DNA of 64,000 bases. It comes from Hippasteria phrygiana. Taxonomy: Eukaryota; Echinodermata; Asteroidea; Valvatida; Goniasteridae. Made by a program: the position numbers and the translations under genes. The stretch lies in the NCBI GenBank assembly GCA_037893225.1, contig JAZGUH010000402.1:744001-808000 (forward strand). Reading direction: 5' to 3'. This document shows positions 11,237 to 23,079 of the stretch, one piece after another (positions within the stretch are counted from its first letter, which is position 1; every line of letters starts with the position of its first letter). The notes below the pieces were generated by a model that ran no database searches, had not been told where the DNA came from, and saw only the letters and a program-made list of their open reading frames with translations.

Positions 11237-11625
11237 CTAGAACATATACATAGATTAACAAATTAAAAGCAAAACTTATATCATTAATTAACAGTGCAAT
11301 GTTAAAGGTATTATAACATCGAGAGACAGTGTGCATATATTTTGGGATTCATCAAATACATGAAATAACAAACCTGTGAAAGTTTGTGCTCATAGTCTGT
11401 CGGCAAGACACGAGAAAATACTGGTAAAAAACATTTTAACAGTGATTTTGTGCACGTTCATACAGTCTGATTTCGACTGTTAAAATCGGAATAAGCCAAG
11501 GCTTTTTGGTACGTATTGGTAAAAATACGTACGTGCTTAGTCTATGGGGTTGTGTTATATTAAAAGGAACAATCAGAAACACAAAGCAAAGTCCTCAGTA
11601 GTATAGGAAAACCAGGCGCGGATCC

Positions 11626-11645
11626 GGGGGGGGGGGGGGGGGGGG
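11626..11645. repeat. Poly(G) tract after GGCGCGGATCC
   Basis: A G run directly after GCGCGGATCC. Similar (A/G)CGGATCC or GCGTATCC words stand beside G runs near 19650, 43945 and 44675, resembling hAT-type inverted-repeat ends (CAGTGGCGGATCCAG-like). Confidence 0.6.
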
Positions 11646-12206
11646 TAGATTTGTTTTTGCTTGTAGGGGCCTACGCCTAAAGTTGCAAACCAGAAAAGCA
11701 GAAACACTACAGGTCCTATTTTGCCTATGGGTAAGAACAAAACAAAGAGGTTAAATGGCGCCACCAACGGTGAGAAAGTGTGTCAGTCAGTGTCAGTTAG
11801 ACAGAGGGTCTACGATTGACCGAACGTCCACGATTGAAAATTGTGTACAAAACATATGGGAGGCCTTCCGAAAAAGTTAAAGTACAAACAAAAGAGGGAC
11901 AATAGGAGGTCCGCGATTGCCGGTATTTACACATGTGTGTGTGTGTGTTGATGCTGGTTTATTTACGTCTCTCAAAAGTTCGTTTTAACCTGCTCAAATT
12001 TCAAGAAAATGGTAATACTTGACACCCTCTGCTACCTAAATTTTCAAGGACCTTAACAGTTTGATAAACAAAACAAAATATAATCCATTTATACACAAAA
12101 CGATGGCATTTTTGTCAAGGAGAATGTTGATTGCTGAGAAAAATCTGCCCCAGTTTGTAATTGTATGTAGATAGATTAAAGCATATTACAATGAAACAGG
12201 TAATTA

Positions 12207-13137
12207 CGAGGTGCGATCAGAAAGTTCCGAGACTGTTCCTGTTGCGAATGAACGGAGCGCAGCACAGTAATGTGCATATAGCAGTTGTAAGCAATAACTT
12301 CCGTAAGTATTCCAAGTTACATCGCTTGATTAACATCAGCACCTGTGTTACATGCATTTTTTTGACCACTGGTATGTGCGCATTTGCGATTTCACCATGG
12401 ACCTGAATCCCGAGCAGAATCAGCACGTCTCGAGGTCTGCGAGGATCTCCGTCAACAGGCCCGGGATGACCCAAACTTCATGTCCAGGATCATCAGCGGT
12501 GACGTGAGTTGGGTCTACAGCTACCGTGACGACCCAGAGACCAAACAGCAGTCTTCGCAGTGGAAGAGCCCGCAGTCTCCAAGACCGAAGAAGGCGCAAC
12601 AGGTCTGGAGCGCAACCAAGACTGCAAGAGCATACTCGTCGTTTTCTTTGACATTCGCGGGGTTGTGCACCGTGAATTCCTCCCCCAGGGTCAGACTGTC
12701 AACGCTGAGTTCTACTGTACCGTTCTGAGACGTCTGAGGGAGCACATTCGGCGCAAACGGCCTGAACTGTGGCGCGCTGGAAATTGGATGCTCTAGAATG
12801 ACAACGCGCCCGCTCACAGCGCGTTGAAAACGCGCGAGTTTCTTGCCCACAACAACACAATCGTCGCTCCCTGCGACTTCTTTCTGTTCCCCAAAATGAA
12901 GTTCAAGCTGAAGGGTCGCCGTTTTGACACTGTGGAGGAGATCCAGCTAGAATCGCAGATGGTGCTTGACGCGCTTACGGAACGGGATTTCCAGGGAGCG
13001 TTCCAAGCGTGGCAGGAGCGCTGGGCCGGGAGCGGTGTATCGCTGCACAAGGGGACTATACTTTGAAGGGGATGGCGGCCAGATTTAAATCACGTAGCCC
13101 TACGGTTTTTGATTGTTAACGTTTTGATCGCACCTCG
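12207..13137 (+). mobile_element. Mariner-type transposon, internally deleted
   Basis: Flanked by TA on both sides (12205-12206 and 13138-13139), with inverted ends CGAGGTGCGATCAGAAAGTT and, inverted, CGAGGTGCGATCAAAACG. It carries a decayed transposase (12384-13066). Length of 931 bases is short for an autonomous mariner. A second copy with the same ends is at 46963. It lies in intron 1 of gene A, seven bases from a foldback element. Confidence 0.9.
12384..13066 (+). pseudogene. Mariner transposase, broken
   Basis: Mariner signatures appear in order but in different frames: DDPETKQQSSQWKSP near 12530, GVVHREFLPQGQTVN near 12660, an LREHIRRKRPELW helix, NDNAPAHSALKTREFL near 12797, then APCDFFLFPKMKFKLKGRRF near 12880. 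These surround the DD34D catalytic acids. There is a TAG just before the NDNAPAH motif, at least one frameshift, and about eleven codons are missing between the second and third catalytic aspartates, removing the usual YSPDL segment. It cannot be catalytic. Confidence 0.88.
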
Positions 13138-13143
13138 TATGTC

Positions 13144-14821
13144 TATGGTGGCCCTGAAGGGACATCGAAAATCATGAATATTGACGTCAATATTCGCCTA
13201 CAAAAATTTACGACTTTCCCCAAATGGCAAATATTGACGTCAATATTCGCGTCAAAAATTTCACGTCCGCCCTCCAGTCGCAAATATTGACATCAATATT
13301 CACGTCAACAAATTCCTGTCCCGCTCTCCGGTCTCAATTTTTTTGACGCGATTTTGTTCTCAGCAAGATAGGTGCTGGTTGTCAAGTCGGTGTAAGCGTG
13401 CGAACTCAGTCGCGAATTAAGAAAAACTAGAACGCATGCAGCAAAGGGAGCTACATAAATAACATCAGCAGATTCTGGAAACACTTTTCTGTAAATCTTA
13501 TATATATATATATATTATATATATATATATATATATACAAAATTATTTTCTTTTTAGTTTACATTTTTCAACAGAGACCAGTTAGCACACTTTAGTACAT
13601 GAACATACAATTTTACCTTTCTATTGTTCATAAGATAACTGTTTAAAGGAACATACACTTAATTTTAGATAAAGCTAATTTGGCCCACACCCATCAATGA
13701 TATCCATCTCAGTAATGGTTACTTTTAAACATCGTCTAGGTTTGGGGTGTTGCAAAAATTGCGACTTTATGATACCTCGAAGAAAAGCTTTCAACAGCAT
13801 AAAACGCAGGGAACGAGGAGGCCATCCAACCTCATGGTTGACTGCAATTATTGTTCCATGGGCGTACTCACTTGAAAACCTCCCGTTAGAGACGTTCTTG
13901 AAGAGTCATTCGCATAATGTGCAGGTGTCTTGGGCGGCGATCCTGGGGGACGGGATGGACACACCCCCACAATATTCTTTGGAGGAATTAGACGGCTATG
14001 CCAGTGTCCCCCCAATAATTTCCCCCTTGTCATATACGTGTATGGGTCATTGGCTTTTACAGGCACCAAAATACACACAGATCAGCACACATGTTTAAAC
14101 ATTCCCAGGATACACAAGAGACACCGAGCACAAAATGCTTAACAATTATGGCTGGTTGTGTTTTTTCTCTCAAAATTTACAGGGGGGGGGGGGGGGGGGG
14201 GGTGCTCCCCCCCCCCCGTGTGCCCAGGGGTATATTCTTTCAGATTTTCAAAGAAAATTGGGAAACATTCGAAAAATGTGAGGTACATTTTCTTTTTAGT
14301 TAAAGGTACTGCCTTTTCAGTTAAAGGTACTGCCTTTTCAGAAAATAGAATATTTTCAGAAACCAATTAATACAATAATATCTCATTTTAAACAGTTATT
14401 TTATGAACAATGGAAAGGTAAAATAATTTGTTCTTGTACTAAAGTGTGCTAACTGGTCTCTGTTGGAAAAATACCCAAAAATTGAGTTTTGTAGAAGATT
14501 TACAGAAAAGTGTTTCCAGATTCTGCTGATTGTATGCACCTCCCTTTGCTGCATGCGTTCTATTTTTTTTTTATTCGCGACTGAGTTTGCACGCGCACAT
14601 CGACTTGACAACCAGCACCTATCTCGCATTAAAAAAAATGTGGCCGGAGAGCGGAACGTGAATGTTTTGACGCGAATATTGATGTCAATATTCACGATTT
14701 GGGGCAAGTCGTGAAATTTTGTCGTGAATATTGACGTCCATATTTGGGGCAAGTCGTGACATTTTTCGCGAATATTGACGTCAACATTCACGATTTTCGA
14801 TGTCCCTTTTGGGCCCCCATA
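13144..14821. mobile_element. Foldback element FB1 with CRE-containing arms
   Basis: Inverted ends T(A/G)GTGGCCCTGAAGGGACATC-like flank long inverted arms of about 450-500 bases (13144-13650 and 14388-14821) around a unique centre. Each arm begins with three spaced repeats built on AATATTGACGTCAATATTC; the core TGACGTCA (cAMP-response-element palindrome) is at 13182, 13235 and 14776, with near matches at 13288, 14680 and 14732. TA appears to be duplicated on either side. A TA microsatellite (13500-13538) and a G/C tract (14182-14217) lie inside. Open frames in the centre look accidental. The same ends bound FB2 at 21914-23076. Confidence 0.8.
14182..14217. repeat. Poly(G)-GTGCTC-poly(C) tract
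   Basis: Twenty-one G, then TGCT, then a C run. The TTACAG(G)n GGTGCTC arrangement is also seen at 50104-50130. Confidence 0.85.
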
Positions 14822-15131
14822 TATGCCTGCCATGAAATAATAAATAAGCTACATAAAGCTGTTTTATCTGGTCAACTCGCTAGTGCCATTTTTCTAAAAC
14901 ATGCAAATCTTACGTCATACGACGAAGTCCTCTTTTCTGCCTAATGCTTTTAACACAAGAGGGGAGACTCTAAAAATTAACCTTTTAAAATAATTTCATG
15001 GGAGAAATAATTGCCTGGTTTACTGTAATCTACCTCAATCTACATAAAACTATAAAATGACGCAGATTTTTGTCAGCAATCAACATCCTCTTTAAAGTGC
15101 ATAATTGAATGTTAGTGAATTGAATTCTTAC

Positions 15132-15247
15132 CCCTCTGCACCAGCACCGCTGCTCCCATGTAACATGGATAGAAGATGTGCAACACCGACAACCAGCAGT
15201 ACCTTCATTCCAACAGACAACTCGAGTCTCTTTCTAGAAGACATCAT
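15132..15247 (-). CDS. Gene A exon 1: signal peptide
   Basis: Two ATGs in tandem (15247-15245 and 15244-15242) open a frame with a basic start (SSRKRLELS), a hydrophobic core (VLLVVGVAHLLSML) and a small-residue stretch (HGSSGAGAEG), a good secretory signal peptide. A GTAAGA donor follows at 15131 in phase 2, matching the phase-2 acceptor of exon 2 at 11236. The protein should enter the secretory pathway with its CTLD outside the cell. A roughly 3.9-kb intron follows. Confidence 0.75.
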
Positions 15248-15249
15248 CA

Positions 15250-17650
15250 ACTCTTCTGCAACCTAACAAAGTATATAAGGAAATATACCAATACAGTCTC
15301 ACAATAAGTTATAATCATTCGGCCTCTGTGGTCACAGTTGCGAACATGGAATACAAGTTCATCCATTGACGCACAAGCTCAAACTGTCATTGCGTATTCC
15401 ACGGTGCCTTTTGTACGAGGCCCGACCTGCGTCATATGACCTACTCAAAACTACTGTTGTGTGTCAAGCTTAGTGTATTCCACAAAAGGGATCATAAAAA
15501 CCAATATTCCCGAGTTTCGACGATGTGTACTTTACTTCCTCCTGTGCTACGTGTATTTCTATAGGCCATTTTACAAGTGTTATCGACCAAGTGCAGGCAA
15601 GATGCATATGTAAACATTAACGAAGTATACTACATGGTTAATAATTAGAAAACAAATCCCATATTTGACTAAGCTTATTAGATTTTTCCCAGTTGAAAAT
15701 ATCAAGCTATCACATGTTAAATGGTGTGACTGTTATTTGGCTGTTTTGTCAGCACATGCAAAGTGTATTTACCTTAATTCAACCTTTGTCGCTAACCTTG
15801 CACGGTGCACCGAAGCAAATAAAACACAATGGGCACCATGTCGCACTTCTGCCAATTCTCTGTTGAACGCAAACCAACTGAATAGACGCGGGGGAATTCG
15901 AATGTTTACAGTGGCAGTCATTGCTAGTACTATGCAAAGCGGATTAAGGGTTATGTTCCACATGCTATAAGATATAATATTCTACCTAAATAATTATCTA
16001 GAAACCTGACAAAAATCTATTGTAACCTTTGGCAACAGTTAACCAAAAACGACTGCTTAACTAAAAAAAACTGGTTGCATTATAATCGGATCACATTAAA
16101 TTTTGAAATAATAATTATGTAAATCCAAAACAATAATGATTACATACAAAATCATCTTTACACGTAGGCAATATAGTCATGTAATATGAAATTTGCAGAA
16201 TTTCACTTGTAGCATTACAACTTTGAAAGCAGTTACAACGTTAATACAATTGCCAAACATATTTAACTGGGGAAAATAATGTAAAAAATAGACTAAGTAA
16301 ACCTTGTAGGAAAATGCACCGATAAAAATGACAATAAGATCAATATAAATACTTTTGATCTAATACCACCGTTTTTGAAGTCACTCTGCATAGTCCATAA
16401 CAATTCCCATTTGTGAAATCTGCAAGCGGTGGGCCTCGGCTTTATCGATTTCAGTAAAAACACTGCTGAGAACAGTTTTCACATAATGCCGCGATAAAAA
16501 GTGAGTTTTTGTTTTTCGCGGCGCCTTAAAATACTGAACAAGACGCACTATAATTATGCAGATTAGTAAAGTTTACTAGCTGCTGAGATTATTTATTGAG
16601 GATTAGTATGGATGAGTGGAGTATATACATCTTATCTCTCAGGCTCGACCGGGACCAATACTCTCCGTCACTCGGTAACCCTTGACCTCCGCTATTGAGG
16701 TTTGGGGCGGGGCTGGGACTGACGGGGGACGGACATCTGTGTATAGGCATAAGAACTGTCATCATTATCTTTTTGGGGTCCACCAAACGTACATCTTGCT
16801 GGCACTTGTCGGAGACAGTGTTTGTTTGGCTGGGCGGGTCTTTATTAGGATCATCTATCATAACATCCCCAGCGCTGATAGCGCTATAGTGTATCTTTCA
16901 CCCTCAAGTTTCGACGCTTAGGGAAAAATGGAACTGTTAACATAATCCCGTTCTTGGACACCCAGTATGAGGGAAGAGAAGGTGAGTAATACAATTTTAG
17001 GAACTCCCTTATTTTGTTGTGGTGTTGGTTTGTGTTCAGAGAAAAATGTTCCCCTGAGGCAAACGTTGTTAATATTGTCACAGTTGTGTGTGTGTGTGTG
17101 TTGGTGTTACCCTATTGGGCCGTCCATAAAGTAAGTACTCACGAAATGCCGATTTGTTTTACCCCCTCCCCCATGTAAGCATGGCATACGCAGTGGCTCC
17201 ACCCCCCCCCCCCCCGTACGCATACGCATTCTACATCTCTTTTTGACTTCTCAGACTACCCTATTCTAGCATCATTAAACGTCACAGTACACCTGCTGTA
17301 GTAGTATGATTTGCATGTCCCATCCAAAGACTGAAATAAATCACATGTTGACAGAAAACAATTGCAAATATTTTTATTAATTCAGCTGACTCCCTAGCTA
17401 CCGAACGCCGTTAAAAGGCATGCTAAACATCTTTAAAAAAAAAAAAATCGCAATGTCAGTGTATTACGATTTTACCTATCGGAAGGCTTGATCTGAAGAG
17501 TTCAGGATACGGCAACAATATGGGGCCGCCTAGACAACTGAACAAAATAGCGTGGGTTGTATCGTTTTTCCCCAGTGGCGAGTTGAAGTGCGGTTTCGCG
17601 AAAGGGATGAAAACAGTGCTTGTTTTTTTACCACTTTCATTCAAAATGGT
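15250..17650. other. No supported gene
   Basis: Probable upstream region of gene A, AT-rich, with a TG microsatellite near 17083 and a C run near 17203. Short open frames (for example 15665-15970 and 16682-16921) lack domains, codon bias and splice signals. I saw no convincing TATA box. Confidence 0.5.
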
Positions 17651-17656
17651 AATTAA

Positions 17657-19567
17657 AGGGGCTGTGTCGTCACGATCATAGCAGGCTTGCGGCTGTACAC
17701 TGAATCCCGAACTGGTGAACGCAGATGAACCCAGTAACTGCAAATAATACCCCACGACTGCGCGCGCGCGCCAGCGCCAGATCAGATTACAATTGCAATG
17801 ACTGCTGCTGCATGATCCTGTAGTTATGATACATACTGCATGTACAAGTATTTTGTATGTGTTTGTGCCACCAAAAATTATACGATAGGCCTACAGTCGA
17901 ACATAGTCCGTGACACCCCACCCGCCGGCCAAACGCCAAAATGTACCATGACAGAACCAAACGAAAATAAGTAAATAAGTAAATCTGTATTTATAATTGT
18001 AAAATAAATAATGCACCAGCCCCTTCCTATACAAAAATAAAGTTGTAGGCCTATGTATCGAAATGAATTTCGACTAAAATCGGCTGTGCGTGCAATGATG
18101 AGCAAATCAAAGTAAAACAGCTATACTGATGCCGATATTGAGTCCACGACCTTGTGTTACATTTGACGGCAGGAATTTATGGAAAGTTACATCATAAGAG
18201 TTATTTCAACACTATCAAATAATAAACACAATAATAACAGGTATTACCAATAAATAATATACGCCAAACAAATGAGATTTCACCAGTGGCGAGTAAATCC
18301 GTGTCGAAAAGTGGGGATGATTATTGAACTTTTTCTCAACGGGGGATACCCCTGCCCTAAACACCGCTTGAAATTAGAAACATCACTTTGTGTACAATTT
18401 TCCCCTTTTTTAAATTTACGAAACAAAAAAGAAATACAAATCGGCGGGCCCCTGAACTCCTTCCCTGTGTTTACGCCACTGGCGCACAGATCCCCACATC
18501 ACTATGATAAAGATGACTACCGAAGAAACAAAGAAATAAACACCCCGACAAATATTCAAACAACCCTAATTTTCACCTGTTTTGCACGAATTATTCGCTT
18601 ATTACTTTTTATGACATGAACAATTCGCATACCGAGTACATGGATCGGATGTATACTGTACATGTAATGTATGTACTGTACATGTTGACTATACATTACA
18701 TGTAGACTTGATGTGCGGAAATGTTGTTTCACACAGCGAGTTGTTGACAAGTGCCATTAGAATAGCTACCAAGTAAAGTTGTTTCAGCTCTATCTATCAA
18801 CTGCTTAAAAAAATGTACTTCTAAGTTCTAGATTTTAATTTTATTTTTCGCTGCTAAAGAACTGTCTGCAGCCACTACCCCTCTTTTAGTAGCATGATAA
18901 TTTTGTTATTAAAGTGACGGGTCAAAATAAGCCTGAAGCTTTTTATCGACCTAAGTTTACAAGCAAGATACGAACAAGATACATCCAGATGAATGTACAC
19001 ATAATACATAGACCCTTTTACGGATACCCCGCCTGTGGGATTTTGTGTACAAAATTTAGCGCGAACTATCCCACAGTGACAAGACACGTTGCAGTTTTGC
19101 TGTGCACATTTACATGGACAAGCATCCCGTGTGCCGAGTCGTCCTCTCTGGCAGGAGTTTCGGCATGTACATGTCATAGGTTCTCCAGCGTAAGGTTCTA
19201 CTTCTATATCGCCAACCTCCAATTCTATGCAACTTTTAAACAAATATTCCATGGCACTTGTGTACATGTGAATGAAATTTTATGAAATAAACAGATAATA
19301 TTTGAACGTTTTTTTTTCTTAGAGAACTGAGTGCCACGATGTGTGTTACTTGTTTATAAGTATACGTGTACACGTATGTGTATTTCAGTACGCAGACGCT
19401 GGACATGCGTGCATGTTCCAGGGGGTGTAGTTTCCAAAAGCCAATTCTCAGAACAGCCATAACAAACGGATGGAGGTTAAAAATAGCACATAACCGAAAT
19501 GAAGCGCAAGGGGGCGCACTCCAATATTTGATTCGTTAACGCGAGATGGCGCGACGACACAGCCCCT
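17657..19567. mobile_element. TTAA element (Kolobok or piggyBac type) encoding a Cys-rich peptide
   Basis: TTAA stands at both borders (17653-17656 and 19568-19571) and the ends are inverted: AGGGGCTGTGTCGTCACG on the left and, inverted, AGGGGCTGTGTCGTCGCG on the right. TTAA duplication with AGGGG ends suggests Kolobok, but piggyBac also uses TTAA. The only protein signal inside is a Cys-rich segment on the minus strand near 19070-19180. No transposase catalytic region is seen, so it is probably non-autonomous. Confidence 0.75.
18875..19267 (-). pseudogene. Cys-rich (CXC-like) protein fragment of the TTAA element
   Basis: The minus-strand frame holds a dense cysteine cluster: CTCRNSCQRGRLG, ACPCKCAQQNC, NVSCHCG, with C-X-C pairs and CxxxC spacing. 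Zinc-binding clusters of this look close the C-termini of several invertebrate transposon-encoded proteins. Because it lies within TTAA-bounded ends it is probably the last exon remnant of the element's protein. The residues after NPTGG look random. Function is inferred from composition only. Confidence 0.5.
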
Positions 19568-19618
19568 TTAATGCCCCGGACCCCCCTAGCAAGGCGTGCC
19601 GGCCAATCACCTCAGGTA

Positions 19619-19620
<2 letters not shown>

Positions 19621-19650
<30 letters not shown>
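19621..19650. repeat. Poly(C) tract, 30 bases
   Basis: An uninterrupted C run followed by TTAGTTAAAACCTAGATCCG. On the minus strand this reads CGGATCTAGG...poly(G), matching other GGATCC/poly(G) junctions. Confidence 0.9.
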
Positions 19651-19709
19651 TTAGTTAAAACCTAGATCCGTCCCTGGAAGACAAGATGATCTTTCACCTG
19701 AACATACCA

Positions 19710-20400
19710 TTATGGGGAATAAAATATTTGGTTGTTGGGTAATTTACCTGAAAAGGTGGGTTTTTTGGGGTTTCCCTTTTTTGTGGAACACCATGTAGTT
19801 GAGGATGGTTTGATCACAGTATTTCCAACTGTAAGAGAGATGTCACATAAAATTTGGAGAGTTCTTGGTTTTGCTGCAACAAACAATTCCGTTTTGTCAT
19901 TGTTAAGGAGAAGCATATTCTGGCACATCCAGGTCTTAATCTCAGAGATACAGCTTGTTAAAATGGAAAGAGCATGGTCCGTATATATCACCAGGCTTCT
20001 GTGGATCAGCACAAACATACAACTGAATGTCGTCTGCATAAAAATGGAATCTGATACTGGGATGATGCCTGGTAATATCTGTCAGTGGATGAGTGTAATA
20101 TGAGAACAGCTGAGGTCCAACACAGGAACCTTGAGGTAGGCCATAATTAAGCACTCTAGAAACAGAGTAATCATTAGCAATCTTGACCTTACATGTTCTG
20201 CCATAAAGGTAAGTCTTAAACCAGTTAATAGCCTTACTTCCAATTCCAAAAACATTAGACAATCTATTCAACAGAATACTGTGATGAATAGTGTCAAATG
20301 CAGCAGACAGGTCTAGCAACACCGCAAACAATAAAAGGCGGAACCACAACAGATGAGTGACGTTGAAGCTGTTTATTTAAGTTTCCAACACTCCTAAAAA
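19710..20400 (-). pseudogene. LINE reverse-transcriptase fragment
   Basis: The minus strand encodes the middle of a CR1/L2-like reverse transcriptase: LLDLSAAFDTIHHSILLNRL near 20320-20260, GLPQGSCVGPQLF near 20140, and FHFYADDIQLYV near 20030-20050, which carries the catalytic YADD box. After a frameshift the text continues with WMCQNMLLLNNDKTE near 19900. The fingers and the endonuclease are missing. Stops and frameshifts show it is inactive. It differs clearly from the LINE at 26 kb. Confidence 0.85.
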
Positions 20401-20965
20401 AATAATTTGGTTGTGGTATATTTGAGATTACTGGGTTATTTGTGATGAGGACATCTGCTCATTTAAATCATCTTAAAAGCCTTAATTACCAATGTTGTTG
20501 TTACGGGTGAATGATATTTACAGAATAAAAGCAAACATTAATGGCCGTTCTAGTAACAAGCTTGAGGTGCTTTGGTTGGGCGTTCTCTTAATCCATTCGT
20601 ATGTTTCAAAGCACACCTGTTTATGTCAGATTTCTTTGTCATGATGTAAACGGTTTAATTTACCCACTTTGCCGTATTTTCCCAGCTACTACTGTATTTG
20701 GAAGGGGAACAGAACATAATTTATTTTCCTTTTACTATAGTGAGAAACAGCAGCCGAGGTCAATAGTTGTTTCATTTGAGAAACGATAGTCGGGTTCACA
20801 TTTGTTAAAGCCATGTTAAAAAGGAGAGCTTTTAACAGTGGAATTGTCACAGGCAAACCCCTCCAACGCCCCTTTCGGTTCTTTGTTGAACTATTGTTGC
20901 CATAACGCCGGCAAAGGTTAAATACTGTTTTGGTTTCGAAGTTGAATTCCACGTTACTACGGGAC

Positions 20966-21275
20966 GCGTGTTATGGCCCATTATGTCCGCATGGCCCATT
21001 ATGTCCGCACGCTTTTTGCAGACACAATGGGGCGGACATAATGGGCCTGCGGACACAATGAGGCGGACATAATGGGCCTGCGGACACAATAGGGCGGACA
21101 TAATGGGCCTGCGGACACAATGGGGCGGACCTAATGGGCCATGCGGACACAATAGGGCGGACATAGTGGGCCATGCGGACACAATGGGGCGGGCATAATG
21201 GGCCTGCGGACATAATGGGGCGGACATAACTTTGGCCTGCAAAAGCGCGCGGACATAATGGGCCGTAACAGACGT
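20966..21275. repeat. Minisatellite with inverted borders
   Basis: About seven tandem units of roughly 31-33 bases, each a doublet of GCGGACATAATGGGCCT and GCGGACACAATGGG. The left border carries two inverted half-units (GGCCCATTATGTCCGC), so the array is flanked by opposite-facing copies. Long minus-strand frames through it are a by-product of the period. Confidence 0.85.
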
Positions 21276-21307
21276 GCAATATGTCATCAATTTCTCTTTT
21301 TGTTTGC

Positions 21308-21327
21308 GGGGGGGGGGGGGGGGGGGG
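21308..21327. repeat. Poly(G) tract
   Basis: A G run 30 bases after the minisatellite. The following 21330-21910 has no supported gene. Confidence 0.9.
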
Positions 21328-21913
21328 TTGCCTAGTTTTCTCAATTAGATTGATAATAACTTTGATAACAATATTACATGTAATGTAGCCGAGTTTCTTG
21401 TTTCCACCTGCAACACTATGATCTCGTTACATTTACCAGACCCGGTTCGTATTTTAACCTTTAGTACACTATATGTGACAATTTAGGTGATTGATGCTGA
21501 TTACGAACGCTCGCGTATTAAATGCAAGTAACCCCGATCCATCTTTAATGGTATATTGAAAACAAGATATAAAGGATATTTTTCCACAAATAATACGCAA
21601 AGGTCTCATTTTTCTTTGAATAGAATCACAATAAATGGTATCTTTCGCTCTAGATTTAACAACAGCCTATGTCTTAATATTATTTATAAGCAAAGCGTAC
21701 GTGAATTTATGATCTTACTACCACCCTTTCCGAATCTGATATTCATTATTTGTCTCTAATTTAATCATTAACTCCTTCAGCTACAAAAAGGTCCCAAAGA
21801 AGAAAATGCACTTGAGTGTATTGAATTATGTACATGATGATGTATTGAATAAGAGATCAGGGTACAAGGCGCAGTCTTAATCTCCTGTCTCTGTACAGTA
21901 TGACAGCCAGAAG

Positions 21914-23076
21914 TATAGTGTCCCTGAAGGGACATCACACATCGCAGATTTATGCGCAGATATTTCCGATGTCGCACATTTTATCGCACATTTCTGCGCA
22001 GATTTCTGCGATGTCGCACATTTTATCGCACATTTATACCAGATTTCTGCGCAGATTTTGGCCGCAGATTCAGCCGTGGATTCAGCCGCAGATTCGAAAT
22101 CTCAAACGCATCAAGTAAAAGGTGGTCAACAAAGTGTGCTTTTTAAGTGTTTTGGGGGTTCCATCTACAAAATGTTCAAGGTTTTAGCAAAATTACACGT
22201 TTTTAAGCATAATCTAAATAACGTAAACTGCATGCTCAAAATTTAGAGAAGACCGATTACGTTAACTAATTAGCTTCCAATTAAAGGGCTTATAAGAACT
22301 TTTCATTCAAAAGTGCAAAAAACTGCATATTGTTGACAATACTGCCGCTGGCTTTATAAGTAAATGTACCTCACATACTTTCCACAAAGTGGATTTTTGT
22401 TGCGGATTGTATCTTACCAATGTACTGGGCAATTTTTGGAGGGGGAAAATTCGGCTAACTAATTGGCTGCTATTAATGAGCTAACGACGAGTGGTTTTAA
22501 GAGTTGAAGAAACTGCGTTTTATTAACAAAACTGCCACTTTAAAAGTTTCGTCAATGTGAAATGATATTCCATAATTTAAATGATACTGGGCAGGCCCTA
22601 TTTCTGAGCGACGCCAAATCCGCCAACTAATTAGCTGCTTAATAAAGGGATAATGACAAGTCCCTATTTTCGTTAGAAAAAGTGCATGAAACTGCGTTTT
22701 CTGATCAACACCGCCACTTTAAACTGGGGACTCGTCATTAGCCCTTTAATTATCAGGTAATTAGTAATTGGCCCCCTCCAAGATATGGTCTGCCCAGTAC
22801 ATTGGTGTAATTTTGCTAAAAAACTTAAACAATTTATTGATGGAACCCAAACAGCTTGTATAAAAAGCACACTTTCTTGACCACCTTTTACTTGATGCGT
22901 TTGAGATTTCGAATCTGCGGCTAAATCCACGGCTGAATTCGCAGCCGTAATTTACCATGTACGAAATCGCAAATATCTGCAAAGAAACCTGCGAAGAAAT
23001 GTGCGATAAAATGTGCGACATTGCAAATATCTACGGAGAAATCTGCGATGTGTGATGTCCCTTCAGGGCCACTATA
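21914..23076. mobile_element. Foldback element FB2, same ends as FB1
   Basis: Starts TATAGTG(G/T)CCCTGAAGGG and closes with its inverse CCCTTCAGGGCCACTATA; TA is duplicated at the border. The arms contain tandem palindromic words (TGCGCAGATTTCTGCG, GATGTCGCACATTTTATCGC), then CAAACGCATCAAGTAAAAGG, all mirrored at 22800-23060. The centre (about 22250-22750) holds further weak internal repeats with no reading frame. Same terminal sequence as FB1 but wholly different arm repeats. Confidence 0.82.
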
Positions 23077-23079
23077 CAA

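Noticed and set aside
13500..13538. Possible regulatory AT-rich element
   Set aside because: A plain TA microsatellite inside the FB1 arm.
14396..14833. 145-codon minus-strand frame
   Set aside because: It lies in the right arm of FB1 and has its counterpart in the inverted left arm; the peptide is a by-product of the repeats.
17456..17755. Minus-strand frame of 99 codons followed by a GTAAAA word
   Set aside because: It crosses the left TTAA border of the 17657-19567 element, so it cannot be an old exon of one gene.
20847..21344. Long minus-strand open frame with a repeated Pro/His/Cys/Met peptide
   Set aside because: It is the translation of the GCGGACATAATGGGCC minisatellite; the unit length keeps frames open by chance.
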